A stretch of 38,715 nucleotides of DNA from Cytophagaceae bacterium (GCA_947441055.1 CANETC010000008.1:1-38715), one strand, 5' to 3'; positions 26,021-35,445 are shown, counted from the stretch's first letter. Notes: a model not told the origin generated them from the sequence alone. Numbers and translations are program-made.

Positions 26021-26094
26021 AATAAATTTGCAGGTGTAAAGGTAGGAAATTCATGAGCTGAGAATCATGGAAATTATGCTGCCTAAAATTAACA

Positions 26095-26808
26095 ATGGAG
26101 AATAAATCATCAGAAGCCATAAACCGTTGGATTATCCCGGTTGGAATTTTCATCGTAATTGCCTCAGTGCTAGGCATTGGAGCTTATCAGGCCTATTACA
26201 ACCCGAAGCCACCACGGATTTTGGACACATATGGCAACCAAGAAATTGACTCAACAGATGAGAAAGGAAAACCTTTGGTTGTGAAAGTGGTGCACCAAGT
26301 ACCGGACTATTCGTTTACAGACCAGGACGGAAAAACTGTAACTCAGACCACTACAGAAGGCAAAACCTATGTTGCAGATTTCTTTTTCACCACATGTAAA
26401 TCCATTTGCCCAATTATGGGAAAAGAAATAATGAAGTTAACCGCGCAGCTGGCTGAGGAAGAAGATGTGCTTTTCCTCTCGCATACGGTAGACCCCGAAA
26501 CTGACAGCGTTCCCCAACTTAAAGCCTATGCCAAAGAGCACAATGCCAAAGCGGGTCAATGGTATTTCCTAACAGGTGAGAAGAAAAAACTTTATGATAT
26601 GGCAAGGAAAGGCTATTTCGTTACAGCCACAGAAGGAGATGGAGGTCCGGACGATTTCGTGCATACCCAGAACTTTGTTTTGGTGGATAAATACCGGCAC
26701 ATCAGAGGATATTACGACGGAACCGACAGCACTGAAATGGAAAAACTGTACCGCGACATTCGCCTGCTCAAAGAGGAATATGCCTGGCGAGATGCCGGAG
26801 GAAAATGA
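26095..26808 (+). CDS. SCO family copper/thiol protein (SCO1/SenC)
   Basis: The protein has 237 residues. An N-terminal membrane anchor (about residues 13-32) precedes a thioredoxin-like domain. The SCO signature DFFFTTCKSICPIMG has C101 and C105 (CxxxC), and the third copper ligand H190 lies in DDFVHTQNFVLVDK. SCO proteins deliver copper or reduce thiols for CuA assembly of cytochrome c oxidase at the outer face of the inner membrane. No oxidase genes are in the window. It is divergent from the three-gene surface unit and ends three bases before the convergent transporter gene. Confidence 0.92.
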   Translation: MENKSSEAINRWIIPVGIFIVIASVLGIGAYQAYYNPKPPRILDTYGNQEIDSTDEKGKPLVVKVVHQVPDYSFTDQDGKTVTQTTTEGKTYVADFFFTTCKSICPIMGKEIMKLTAQLAEEEDVLFLSHTVDPETDSVPQLKAYAKEHNAKAGQWYFLTGEKKKLYDMARKGYFVTATEGDGGPDDFVHTQNFVLVDKYRHIRGYYDGTDSTEMEKLYRDIRLLKEEYAWRDAGGK

Positions 26809-26811
26809 TTC

Positions 26812-29800
26812 TTAATCCCGGATTCGGAAAACAAACCGAAGCAAGCGAAACCGAAGGACCAGAAAGGTAACAAGGCTTAATGCCCAAATTACCAAAATAT
26901 TGAACAGCTCGGTTGGATAAAAGCGACCGGCAAAATGCTTGAACGGCGCATACAAATGGGTGCGAAAATCCAGAAAATGATCCGGCTCCGGTTTTTGATA
27001 ACCCGGCTTTTCCTTTCTGAAAATCCCGTCAGGAGAAACCTCAAGCCTTGGTTGCATGGCAAAGTCTTCCGACAAAAACCTTGCTACCTGCTCATTTTCA
27101 TAACGCTCCTTTAAACCAGCAAGTACACTTTTTCCTGAACTGTCGAAACCGGCTTGCCGGTAAACTCTATCAAGATCTGCCTGAAGTTGGCCATACTGTT
27201 TGTTGTAATGGCTCACAAAATCCTTTATCCTTTTTTGAACCGCAGAATGTGCTGGTTGGCTGATTCGGTCATTCTTCAAAAGAAAATTAAAACCTTGAGC
27301 AGATAATCCAAACCTGGTAGATTCTTTGCGGAGTTCATTGAAAAGCAATTTCCGGCGTTGCGCATTTTCTTCAGTACTTCCTTCACTATGGTAGGCTGCT
27401 TCAGAAAGCCTTTCAAGTTCAGGCAAATAGGCCGACCGCCTGTAGTGGGCCTCCTCTCTTTTCGACTCAATTTCAAAAATCTGGCTTTGAAATGGGTTGT
27501 TCTTAAACTGAGCCACCATAAGCGCCTCGTATGCCCACCTGGCAACCATCGCCTCACCAACAATTGGCACCTTTCCGGGACATTCCACAAAAGGATTCAG
27601 TCTGTCGTATCGCACCAAAGCCCCACCCAGAACTATTTGCGGAATAAGCAGAAGCGGAATTAAAATATAGACCACCACCGCATTTCGAAAGGTATCCGAC
27701 AATACCAGGCCCAATAAATTGGCCCAGCAGGAAGTAGCAAAAAGTACCATCCAAAACTCCATCCCGGTTTTGGGAACTTTTAGCACCCAATCAGAAATGA
27801 AAACAAAGGCAAGCGTATGAACCAGGGACAGCAGAAACAACAACAGGACCTTTGCAATGAGGTACGAATCCCGGTTGAGGTGTAGGAATCGCTCTCTTTT
27901 TAAAAGAAGTCTGTCCCGGATAATTTCCTCTGCACTCACGCTCATGCCCATGAAAAGCGCCACAATCACCGACATGAAAAAATAGGCCGGGATGTTTTCA
28001 TTGGTGGAAAATTTGTAGGCTTTTTCCAGGAAATTGTCAGTTGGCGCATAACGCACAACCAGAGCCAGGAGTAAGGCAAGGGCAGGCGCTTCCAGAATGT
28101 TGATAAGCAGATATTGCTTGTCATGGATTTTCGCAAGAACATCCCTGCGGAAATACAGACCAATCTGTTTAAAAAAGCCAGGCTTTATGGTTAGGTGTGG
28201 AACGGGACTCGTTTCGGTTTCCACTTCTGGTAAACTGAAATTTTTCCTGAACCGCATTTCCCAATCCTGAGGCTGAAATTTTCGCTGATCAGAAAGGTGG
28301 CCATCCTCCTTTACAAGTTTGGTTTCCAAAATATTGAAAATCTCCGCAGCGTCTGCTGCTTCTGCATTTTCAGGAAGCGCAGGCAACATGGCTTCTTTGC
28401 GGAAATAAGGCACAGCCTCAAGCGGATTGCCATAAAAAACAGGATTTCCACCTGTATCCATTACCATTAGCCGATCGAACATCCGGAAAATTTCCGCAGA
28501 AGGCTGGTGTATGATTACAAAAACGAGCTTGCCCGTAAGGGATAAATTCTTGAGCAACTCCATGGTGCGAAGACTATCGCTGCTGCTGAGGCCGGAAGTC
28601 GGCTCATCCACAAAAAGCACCCAAGGCTGCCGGACAAGTTCAAGACCGATGTTGAGTCGCTTTCGCTGCCCACCCGAGATTGTTTTTTTGGCCGGAGAGC
28701 CGACCTCTTTATCTCTGGTGGCAGCCAGCCCAAGTGAATCCAGCATCCGGTCGGCCATGGACACAATTTCATGCTCAGGCAGATTTCCAAAACTGAATTT
28801 CGCTGCGAAATACATGTTTTCAAAAACCGTGAGCCTTTCATTCAATAAATCATCCTGTGGAATATAGCCAATTACACCTTCAAGCTCTATCCCATCGCGA
28901 TGCACATCGAGGCCATTGATTAGAATTTTACCTTGATCAGGCTTCTCATTTCCATTTAAAACATTTAAAAGCGTAGATTTTCCACAGCCGCTGGCACCCA
29001 TGATGGCAACCATCCTACCCCCTTTTTCTGAGAGGCTGATGTCATTAAGGCCAATCCGGCCATCAGGAAACCGAAGGCTCAGGTTGCTTGCCTGAAAATT
29101 GATTTTGGGTTTTTCCCCCGGATCTGAAATCCTTTCCTGTATGTAACTGAAGAAAAGTGGTCCAATTCCCTGCTGACGCAAACTTGCACCCGGCGCCCAG
29201 ATTCTACTGATTCCAGACTCCATAACTTGACCGTTGAGAGTGGTTTCCTTTTTGCCGTTGTATTGAACAAAATAGGTATCCGTTCCTCCCAATTTCAGGA
29301 TGGCCAGATTTCCCGAAAAACCTGGAAAAGCCCAGAAATTATCTTCAGGAATTTCTACAGGCTTACTGTCAGATACGATCAACACATCCTTTGCCGGAGT
29401 GCTAAAAACCCCATTTCCAATGGCAAACTCTCTCAGAATTTCGACATCCCGCACCGGAAGATTCAACAAGCCTGGCAGAATATTCAGTATTTCATCCTCT
29501 GCAAGACTTATCTGATTGTCTGATAATGAAAGTTCAATGAGCTCCAGGAAAAGATAGTACCGCTGCGAGAGCAGTAATTCCTTGTTTACTGTTTGAGAAA
29601 TTTCCCGGAGTTCCTTCTCCAGCCAATCTTTATTTCCAAAATTTGGTGCATATTCCAGACACCATTTCTCTAGAAGCTGAACGAAATGCGCTACCGAATC
29701 TGGTGAAAGATGGGTACTTAGAAATCGGGAAATGCGCTTTTTTTCACCATCAAGCAGACCATCTGATCCTGCAAACAAGGCATAAAGCCGAAGAATCGAA

Positions 29801-29820
29801 CGGAGCAGTGGTTCATTCAT
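26812..29820 (-). CDS. ABCG-type transporter fused to TerB-like and FHA-like N-terminal regions
   Basis: The protein has 1002 residues. Residues 1-140 are helical and TerB-like. Residues 165-230 are a beta-rich, FHA-like segment (NLAILKLGG, ISRIWAPG). The ATPase domain (about 240-475) has Walker A GASGCGKST (275-283), signature ISGGQRKRL (381-389), Walker B VLFVDEPTSG with E406, and H438. An ABC-2/ABCG membrane domain follows: helices near 572-590, 611-630, 654-678, 688-708 and 714-735. Then comes an unusual ~230-residue charged insert (740-968) before a last helix (972-990). Reverse domain order (ATPase first) is that of ABCG. It shares a transcript with the lipoprotein gene 28 bases upstream. 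Substrate unknown. Confidence 0.85.
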   Translation of the reverse strand: MNEPLLRSILRLYALFAGSDGLLDGEKKRISRFLSTHLSPDSVAHFVQLLEKWCLEYAPNFGNKDWLEKELREISQTVNKELLLSQRYYLFLELIELSLSDNQISLAEDEILNILPGLLNLPVRDVEILREFAIGNGVFSTPAKDVLIVSDSKPVEIPEDNFWAFPGFSGNLAILKLGGTDTYFVQYNGKKETTLNGQVMESGISRIWAPGASLRQQGIGPLFFSYIQERISDPGEKPKINFQASNLSLRFPDGRIGLNDISLSEKGGRMVAIMGASGCGKSTLLNVLNGNEKPDQGKILINGLDVHRDGIELEGVIGYIPQDDLLNERLTVFENMYFAAKFSFGNLPEHEIVSMADRMLDSLGLAATRDKEVGSPAKKTISGGQRKRLNIGLELVRQPWVLFVDEPTSGLSSSDSLRTMELLKNLSLTGKLVFVIIHQPSAEIFRMFDRLMVMDTGGNPVFYGNPLEAVPYFRKEAMLPALPENAEAADAAEIFNILETKLVKEDGHLSDQRKFQPQDWEMRFRKNFSLPEVETETSPVPHLTIKPGFFKQIGLYFRRDVLAKIHDKQYLLINILEAPALALLLALVVRYAPTDNFLEKAYKFSTNENIPAYFFMSVIVALFMGMSVSAEEIIRDRLLLKRERFLHLNRDSYLIAKVLLLFLLSLVHTLAFVFISDWVLKVPKTGMEFWMVLFATSCWANLLGLVLSDTFRNAVVVYILIPLLLIPQIVLGGALVRYDRLNPFVECPGKVPIVGEAMVARWAYEALMVAQFKNNPFQSQIFEIESKREEAHYRRSAYLPELERLSEAAYHSEGSTEENAQRRKLLFNELRKESTRFGLSAQGFNFLLKNDRISQPAHSAVQKRIKDFVSHYNKQYGQLQADLDRVYRQAGFDSSGKSVLAGLKERYENEQVARFLSEDFAMQPRLEVSPDGIFRKEKPGYQKPEPDHFLDFRTHLYAPFKHFAGRFYPTELFNILVIWALSLVTFLVLRFRLLRFVFRIRD

Positions 29821-29848
29821 TGCAATTCACCTCCGGCTATTTGCTGAA

Positions 29849-30766
29849 TTAAGGAATCATTGCTGTCCGGATTTTTCCTACAGCTGCATCCAACTCTGAA
29901 AGTTCGGAATAGCTTGGAGAAAATCCACCTTTGTTTGAAGCAACTTTATTGGCCCAATCCCCTTTTTTGTAAATTCCAGAAAGCTCTTTCAGCATACCCA
30001 AAAGCTTGGTGGCTTCAGGATCTTCACCGGTTTTTTCAAGCAATGAAATAAGGCTATTTACAGACGCTTCCTGGTCAATAATGGTTTTATACAGCGGTAT
30101 AAGGATTTTATCCTGCTCAGCTTTCGGAAGTCCTGTTGACGGATATTCCCGGATAAGACCACCTGTAATGTAAAGACCCTCAATTACTGCACCTGCAGAA
30201 AGAAGTGCAGCATCCTTTGCCTGCTCACCTGATTTCAGTAAATCTGAAGACTTTTTTATGGTAGCATCTGTGAGCAAAATAAGAGAGTCTTTGTTTGAGA
30301 GATTCCTTTCAACACTTTCCAGCATATCAGCATCAAAAGCATTGGAAACCCCAATTCTGTCCGCCATTTTCTTCCCTGAAACAAAGGAAGCAACAGCATC
30401 TTTGCCCTTGTCATATGCTGCCATGTATGCGATATCGGCACCGAAAGCACCTAAACAAAAAGCTGTTGCAGAAGAGTTTCCTACGGTTCGGTCAGCTGCC
30501 TTGCCATCGCAAAGCAATGAACTTCTGTATTCAGCTCCGGTGCGGGAAATGATGTTGGGAACAGTAGAAGGTTTTGGAATAAGCGCAAGCAATGAATCTA
30601 CTGCATTGAGTACGCTGGTCTTTTTGTCAAGGACGCCTGTAGAAGTGGTATCTATTTGATTTTCACTGCCTTTATTATCATCTGAACCACCGCAGGAAGC
30701 TAGTATGACAGCAGGAAGTATTGCCAGAGCAGCAATTTTCCGATAGTTGAATTTCATTTTTAACAT
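29849..30766 (-). CDS. Helical lipoprotein of unknown function
   Basis: The protein has 305 residues (or 302 if the second Met at 30757 is used). The lipobox LASC gives C25, followed by GGSDDNKGSEN, a polar, acidic linker that could direct it to the surface. The mature part is helix-rich with many small residues (LGAFGADIAYMAAYDKGKDA, ADRIGVSNAFDADML) and no cysteines beyond two near 85-103. I do not recognise a family. It is the first gene of a unit with the TerB/FHA/ABCG-like transporter 28 bases downstream, so it may be its envelope partner; that is inference. Confidence 0.75.
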   Translation of the reverse strand: MLKMKFNYRKIAALAILPAVILASCGGSDDNKGSENQIDTTSTGVLDKKTSVLNAVDSLLALIPKPSTVPNIISRTGAEYRSSLLCDGKAADRTVGNSSATAFCLGAFGADIAYMAAYDKGKDAVASFVSGKKMADRIGVSNAFDADMLESVERNLSNKDSLILLTDATIKKSSDLLKSGEQAKDAALLSAGAVIEGLYITGGLIREYPSTGLPKAEQDKILIPLYKTIIDQEASVNSLISLLEKTGEDPEATKLLGMLKELSGIYKKGDWANKVASNKGGFSPSYSELSELDAAVGKIRTAMIP

Positions 30767-30894
30767 TTTCTATTGTGATTGGAACTTCTCCTTGGATGCA
30801 ATAATACAAGATTTGCAATTTTCGAAATGCACAAATGACAAATACATCAAATTAATAATTGATTTCACACACCAAGGCAGCAGGGAATTTGACA

Positions 30895-30902
30895 TACATT
30901 TG
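30895..30902 (+). promoter_or_regulatory. Start-proximal -7 element (TACATTTG) of the DedA gene
   Basis: Exact TAnnTTTG; final G five bases before the GTG at 30907. If used, the transcript would be leaderless. No TTG at 17-23 nt upstream. Confidence 0.45.
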
Positions 30903-30906
30903 AACC

Positions 30907-31545
30907 GTGAACGACTTATTGAATCTGTTTAGTTTTCTACTGAATTCGGAAGAACTCATTTCAAAAGGTGGTTTGTTGCTTGTTTGCATTATTGTTTTTG
31001 CAGAAAGTGGCATATTCTTTTGCTTTTTTCTGCCCGGCGATTATCTGCTTTTTACTGCAGGGATGTTTTGTGGACTGGGTTTTATCAAATTTCCAGTCAT
31101 CGTTTTGCTGGCTAGTATTTTAGGTTCTGCAGTTGCTGGGAACTACACAGGTTATTTTTTCGGAAAATATTTGGGCCAGCGATTGATGAAAATGAAGGAT
31201 GGTTTTTTGTTCAAAAAGAGTTTCCTTACCAACACCGAAAAGGCCTTTCAACAATACGGAGGCAATGCTTTAATCGTGGGACGATTTCTTCCTATGATTC
31301 GGACTTTCGCACCGATTTTGGCAGGTATTAGTAGGATGCCGCACCTAAGATTTGCTGTTTATAACATCGCAGGCGCAGCACTTTGGGTCAATAGTCTTTG
31401 TCTGATTGGATATTTCCTCGGAAAGGAATACCCCGAAATTATAAATTATGTGGAGTACATAATTGTCGGGTTCATAATCCTTACCTCGCTTGCGGTTGGA
31501 AATTCAATATTAAAGCTTAGAAAAAAAGCATCTAGTGAATCATAA
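30907..31545 (+). CDS. DedA (VTT-domain) membrane protein
   Basis: The protein has 212 residues from a GTG start supported by the promoter element. Four to five hydrophobic segments are visible. The family motifs are present: ESGIFFCFFLPGDYLLFTAG (around residue 33) and GRFLPMIRTFAPILAGISRM (around 124) with the conserved Arg and Pro. DedA proteins are lipid flippases or scramblases, for example for undecaprenyl phosphate, and affect the membrane potential. No accessory gene is obvious. The CocE-type gene follows 27 bases later. Confidence 0.9.
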   Translation: MNDLLNLFSFLLNSEELISKGGLLLVCIIVFAESGIFFCFFLPGDYLLFTAGMFCGLGFIKFPVIVLLASILGSAVAGNYTGYFFGKYLGQRLMKMKDGFLFKKSFLTNTEKAFQQYGGNALIVGRFLPMIRTFAPILAGISRMPHLRFAVYNIAGAALWVNSLCLIGYFLGKEYPEIINYVEYIIVGFIILTSLAVGNSILKLRKKASSES

Positions 31546-31572
31546 AACGGACAAATCCATTAATATTGCCAG

Positions 31573-33426
31573 ATGCGAAAACTGGTTCTCCTAATTTTTT
31601 CGTTTTTTCTCTCCGCATGGCTTATGGCACAGGATGCCAATGAGTTAAAATCTAGGTACACCAAAAAAATGTACCCAGTTTCGATGAGGGATGGCGTGAA
31701 GCTCTTTACGGTTGTGTATGAGCCAAAAGACAAATCTCGCAAATATCCGATTCTTTTCAACCGTACGCCTTATGGATCAGGTCCTTATGGTCCGGATGAA
31801 TTCAAAGAAAGCATTGGCCCGAACAGCCTCTTGGAAAAAAGTGGCTACATTTTTGTTTACCAGGATGTCCGTGGAAAATACATGTCGGAAGGACTTTTTG
31901 TGGATGTAAGACCATTTAAAACTGTAAGAAACGGCTCCAAGGATATTGATGAAAGTACCGATGCCTGGGACAGCATTAACTGGTTGCTGAAAAACATTAA
32001 AAATAACAATGGTAAAGTCGGCATGTGGGGCATTTCTTATCCAGGATTTTATGCCGCAATGGGCGCCTTGAGCAACCACCCAAATCTGGTAGCGGTATCC
32101 CCTCAAGCACCGGTAATGGATTGGTTTACAGGTGATGATTTTCACCACAATGGTGCATTATTTTTACCCCATGCCTTTGATTTTTTCAGCAGTTTCGGCA
32201 AGCCAAGAACTTCATTGACTACCGAAAGACCTGCACCATTTAAATACGGAACCGATGACGGTTACCATTTCTACCGTCAACTCGGTGCTCTCGAAAATGC
32301 CAATAAGGTTTACCTGAATTATGACATTGGATTTTGGAATGACCTGATGGCCCATCCTGATTATGATGCATTCTGGCAGGAGAGGAACGCACTTCAACAT
32401 TTCAAGGGGATAAAATCGGCTACTTTGGTTGTCGGTGGTTTTTATGATGCCGAAAACCTTTACGGCGCTCTCAACCTTTATAAAACTATAGAAAAAAACA
32501 ATCCTAAAGGGGAAAATTATCTGGTAATGGGACCCTGGAGCCACGGCCAATGGGCAAGAAACGATGGGCAAAAACTTGGACCCATCAATTTTGAAAGTAA
32601 AACATCTCTCTTCTTTAGGAAAGAAGTTGAATTTGAATTTTTTAACTATTACCTGAAAGGCGAAACTGATCTCGAACTTCCAGAAGCCTATGTTTTTGAA
32701 TCTGGTGCGAATGTTTGGAAGGCATACAAGGAATGGCCCCCGGCAGAATCCGAAGAAAAAGAAATATTTCTTGCACCCTCGGGAGCGCTGTCATTTTCGC
32801 AGGCAGGACTTTCCAGTAAAGAAAGCTATCAGGAATACACCAGCGACCCTGCAAAACCTGTCCCTTACATTGATTCCATCGGAACAAGAATGAACAAGTA
32901 TTACATGGTTGGTGACCAGCGATTTGCTTCCCGCAGAACCGATGTACTCGTTTTCGAAACAGAGCCGCTGAAAGAAGATGTTACCATGACAGGCCCCTTG
33001 GTTGCAGACCTTTTTCTATCCTCAAGCACAGATGATGCCGACTTTGTGGTAAAGCTGGTCGATGTATTTCCAGATTCAGAAAACAAAAAAGAAGGTGGAA
33101 TACCGTTGGGTGGCTACCAAATGATGGTGCGGGGCGATGTAATGCGCAGTCGTTATCGGAAAAGTCTTTCTAAACCTGAGCCACTGGTTGTGAATGATAT
33201 TAACGAGGTTAAATTCAACCTGAACGACATAAACCACACTTTCAGGAAAGACCATAGAATTATGGTGCAAGTACAAAGCAGCTGGTTTCCTTTGGTTGAC
33301 TTGAATCCACAAAAATTTGTGAACATCAGCACAGCCAAAAAGGAAGATTTTCAGAAAGCAAAAATCAAACTCTTTCACACGGCCCGGTTTCCGAGCCACC
33401 TAAAGTTTCTTCAGCTCAAAAAATAG
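31573..33426 (+). CDS. Secreted CocE/NonD-type alpha/beta hydrolase (X-Pro dipeptidyl peptidase-like)
   Basis: The protein has 617 residues, the usual length of CocE/glutaryl-7-ACA acylase-type enzymes. The signal peptide is residues 1-20 (ends WLMAQ). The alpha/beta hydrolase domain has the N-terminal PYGSGPYG and the nucleophile motif GISYPGF with S155. The C-terminal jelly-roll (about 430-600) carries TGPLVADLFLSSS and the MVQVQSSWFPLVDLNP signature. Such enzymes cleave acyl, ester or X-Pro amide bonds; substrate unknown. TAATATTG (7 of 8 match to the -7 element) ends five bases before its ATG. Its 3' end overlaps the convergent LD-carboxypeptidase gene by 11 bases. Confidence 0.88.
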   Translation: MRKLVLLIFSFFLSAWLMAQDANELKSRYTKKMYPVSMRDGVKLFTVVYEPKDKSRKYPILFNRTPYGSGPYGPDEFKESIGPNSLLEKSGYIFVYQDVRGKYMSEGLFVDVRPFKTVRNGSKDIDESTDAWDSINWLLKNIKNNNGKVGMWGISYPGFYAAMGALSNHPNLVAVSPQAPVMDWFTGDDFHHNGALFLPHAFDFFSSFGKPRTSLTTERPAPFKYGTDDGYHFYRQLGALENANKVYLNYDIGFWNDLMAHPDYDAFWQERNALQHFKGIKSATLVVGGFYDAENLYGALNLYKTIEKNNPKGENYLVMGPWSHGQWARNDGQKLGPINFESKTSLFFRKEVEFEFFNYYLKGETDLELPEAYVFESGANVWKAYKEWPPAESEEKEIFLAPSGALSFSQAGLSSKESYQEYTSDPAKPVPYIDSIGTRMNKYYMVGDQRFASRRTDVLVFETEPLKEDVTMTGPLVADLFLSSSTDDADFVVKLVDVFPDSENKKEGGIPLGGYQMMVRGDVMRSRYRKSLSKPEPLVVNDINEVKFNLNDINHTFRKDHRIMVQVQSSWFPLVDLNPQKFVNISTAKKEDFQKAKIKLFHTARFPSHLKFLQLKK

Positions 33427-34327
33427 GGACTTTCAATTCTTCCTGTTTTAGCCACCATTGCTTTCCCTCACGTTTGATTTCTGTTGCCATTCCCAAAACC
33501 AAAGGAAAAGATGGCTTTCCATGTCCGGCAGGAATTCTAGAAAATATAGGAATAGAATCTCCTGCCTTTTCACGAATCATTTCGGCTAGACTTATCGGAA
33601 ATCCATAATCAAGGCAATCTGTAAATTGCCCAAGTAGAAATGCCTTTACGCCAGAAAAAACTCCGGACTTAAAAAGCTGACTGAGCATCCGATCTATTTT
33701 ATGATAGGCCTCCCCGGTTTCCTCAATGAAAACCAATTTATCCTTGAAAAATCCTTCAGGCAAGCGGCAATCATAATGCGCAAGCAAACTCAGGTTTCCT
33801 CCTGAAATCTGTCCATTAATGGTCAAATCAAAAGGAAATTCAGCTTGAAGCTCATATCGAATCGGCAACCTACCCGCTAAAAACCCATTCTGCGCAAGGC
33901 AGGCTGGAATTTGCGCCAATTGCCCATAATGAATTGCCATCGGACCATGAATGGTTGCAAAACCCCTGGCTTGTAGCATGCAATGGAGAAAAGTAACATC
34001 ACTGAAACCAACCACCCACTTTGGGTTTTGCGCAAATTTTGCAAAACTAAGTTGCTCCGAAATTCTGCTTAAGCCATAGCCACCACGACTGCATAAAATC
34101 ATGCGCGCATTAGAATGATTCATGGCCCACTGAAGGTCTTCAAGTCTTTCTTGATCGGTTCCGGCAAATCGACCCCATGTTTTTTCGAGGTTTGGACCTC
34201 GCTCCACCTGATACCCCTGCCGGATTAAGGTTTGTATACCTGCCTCCAGGTCAGATACTTCGGGACTATAAGACGGGCTGATTACAAGAATCAGGTCTCC
34301 GGATCGCATTGGCGCAGGATTAATCAT
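33416..34327 (-). CDS. ldcA: LD-carboxypeptidase (peptidase S66)
   Basis: LdcA removes the terminal D-alanine from murein tetrapeptides during cell-wall recycling in the cytoplasm. The 303-residue protein has the S66 motifs: RGGYGLSRI (residues 81-89), nucleophile S109 in VGFSDVTFLH, glutamate E202/E203 in FIEETGEAYHKIDRM and H269 in IPAGHGKPSFPL. All three catalytic parts are visible. The overlap of its 3' end with the convergent hydrolase gene is 11 bases. Divergent from the recombinase gene across 60 bases. Confidence 0.93.
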   Translation of the reverse strand: MINPAPMRSGDLILVISPSYSPEVSDLEAGIQTLIRQGYQVERGPNLEKTWGRFAGTDQERLEDLQWAMNHSNARMILCSRGGYGLSRISEQLSFAKFAQNPKWVVGFSDVTFLHCMLQARGFATIHGPMAIHYGQLAQIPACLAQNGFLAGRLPIRYELQAEFPFDLTINGQISGGNLSLLAHYDCRLPEGFFKDKLVFIEETGEAYHKIDRMLSQLFKSGVFSGVKAFLLGQFTDCLDYGFPISLAEMIREKAGDSIPIFSRIPAGHGKPSFPLVLGMATEIKREGKQWWLKQEELKVPIF

Positions 34328-34387
34328 GAGGGCAATTTGACTTAATTTTTCCTTACTTGGCTTTTAATAGTTTTTAAAACAAAATCA

Positions 34388-35317
34388 ATGGAAGGAATGT
34401 CGGTACATGCGGCCGAATGGGAAAAACAAATCCGAGGGTTTTTGCGCTATCTCAGGCTTGAGCGCTCCGGTTCTGAGAATACCCGAAAGGCCTATGTCCA
34501 CGACATTGGAATCCTCCAGAAATCTCTAATCTCAAGAAAACAAGACATTGGCCCAAAGCAGGTAACTTCTACCCAAATCAATGAATTGCTTCGCGATCTC
34601 ACTGAAACAGGCATAGCACCACATTCACAGGCGCGAATTTTATCGGGAATTAAGGCCTTCTTTTCCTTTTTGGTTTTTGAAGACCAAATATCGGATAGCC
34701 CAGCGGCATTGATTCAGGGACCAGTTTTACCTAGAAAACTACCATCATTCCTTGAGGTGCATGAGGTTGATAAAATTCTGGAATGCCTGGAAATCGATGG
34801 TGCTGATGCCATACGCGACAAAATGATTGTTGAGCTTTTGTATGGTGGAGGACTTCGGGTTTCAGAACTAAGCAACTTACTGATTACGCAGATTTACACC
34901 GAAGCGTCCTATTTAAGAGTAACAGGAAAAAACAACAAAGAAAGGCTTGTTCCGATTGGAGAAGAAGCACTGAATGCCATTCAGAAATACAAGGATTTGG
35001 TAAGGTCTTCTATCCACATTAAACCGGGTTTCTCCGACCACCTTTTGCTCAACAAAGCAGGAAAAAACCTGAGCCGGATTTCCATTTTTAATATTGTGGT
35101 TAGGGCAGGAAAAATGGCCGGTATAAAAAAGAAAATCAGCCCACACACCTTTCGGCATACATTCGCCACCCACTTACTGGAAGGAGGAGCAGACCTTCGA
35201 CTCATTCAAGAAATGCTTGGTCATGAAAGCATTACCACAACCGAAATTTATACCCACCTGGATATGCAATACCTACAGCAAGTAATCCGGGAATTTCATC
35301 CAAGAGCAAAGGCTTAA
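34388..35317 (+). CDS. xerD: XerD-type tyrosine recombinase
   Basis: The protein has 309 residues, the normal length of XerC/XerD. An N-terminal SAM-like core-binding domain (about 12-105) precedes the catalytic domain. The active-site residues are R157 (GLRVSEL), K181 or K184 (TGKNNKERLVP), H253 and R256 (HTFRHTFA), H279 (LGHES) and Y288 (TEIYTHLD). XerC/XerD resolve chromosome dimers at dif before division. No dif-like site, integron array or phage gene is nearby, so a housekeeping role is more likely than a mobile one. XerC versus XerD cannot be decided by eye. Start ATG at 34388 or 34397. Confidence 0.88.
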   Translation: MEGMSVHAAEWEKQIRGFLRYLRLERSGSENTRKAYVHDIGILQKSLISRKQDIGPKQVTSTQINELLRDLTETGIAPHSQARILSGIKAFFSFLVFEDQISDSPAALIQGPVLPRKLPSFLEVHEVDKILECLEIDGADAIRDKMIVELLYGGGLRVSELSNLLITQIYTEASYLRVTGKNNKERLVPIGEEALNAIQKYKDLVRSSIHIKPGFSDHLLLNKAGKNLSRISIFNIVVRAGKMAGIKKKISPHTFRHTFATHLLEGGADLRLIQEMLGHESITTTEIYTHLDMQYLQQVIREFHPRAKA

Positions 35318-35445
35318 TCGAGAATAAATTTCTAAATCGAACGAAATAATTTATGGCGACTATTGAAAATATCAATACCTCAGAAAAAACAATTCTGCAC
35401 TATATGATGTTATACTAGTTATTGAAAAAATAAAAAAAACTAGAA

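Noticed and set aside
26021-26094. Possible cobalamin riboswitch upstream of the surface-protein unit
   Set aside because: The space is ~74 bases, far shorter than a cobalamin riboswitch, and no B12-box-like stretch is seen.
34388-35317. Recombinase as sign of an integrated element
   Set aside because: Length and motifs fit housekeeping XerC/XerD; no attachment repeats, tRNA or phage genes nearby.
35353-35418. 21-residue frame in the AT-rich space before the DUF4397 gene
   Set aside because: Too short, no support other than start and stop; could be a leader peptide but nothing shows it.
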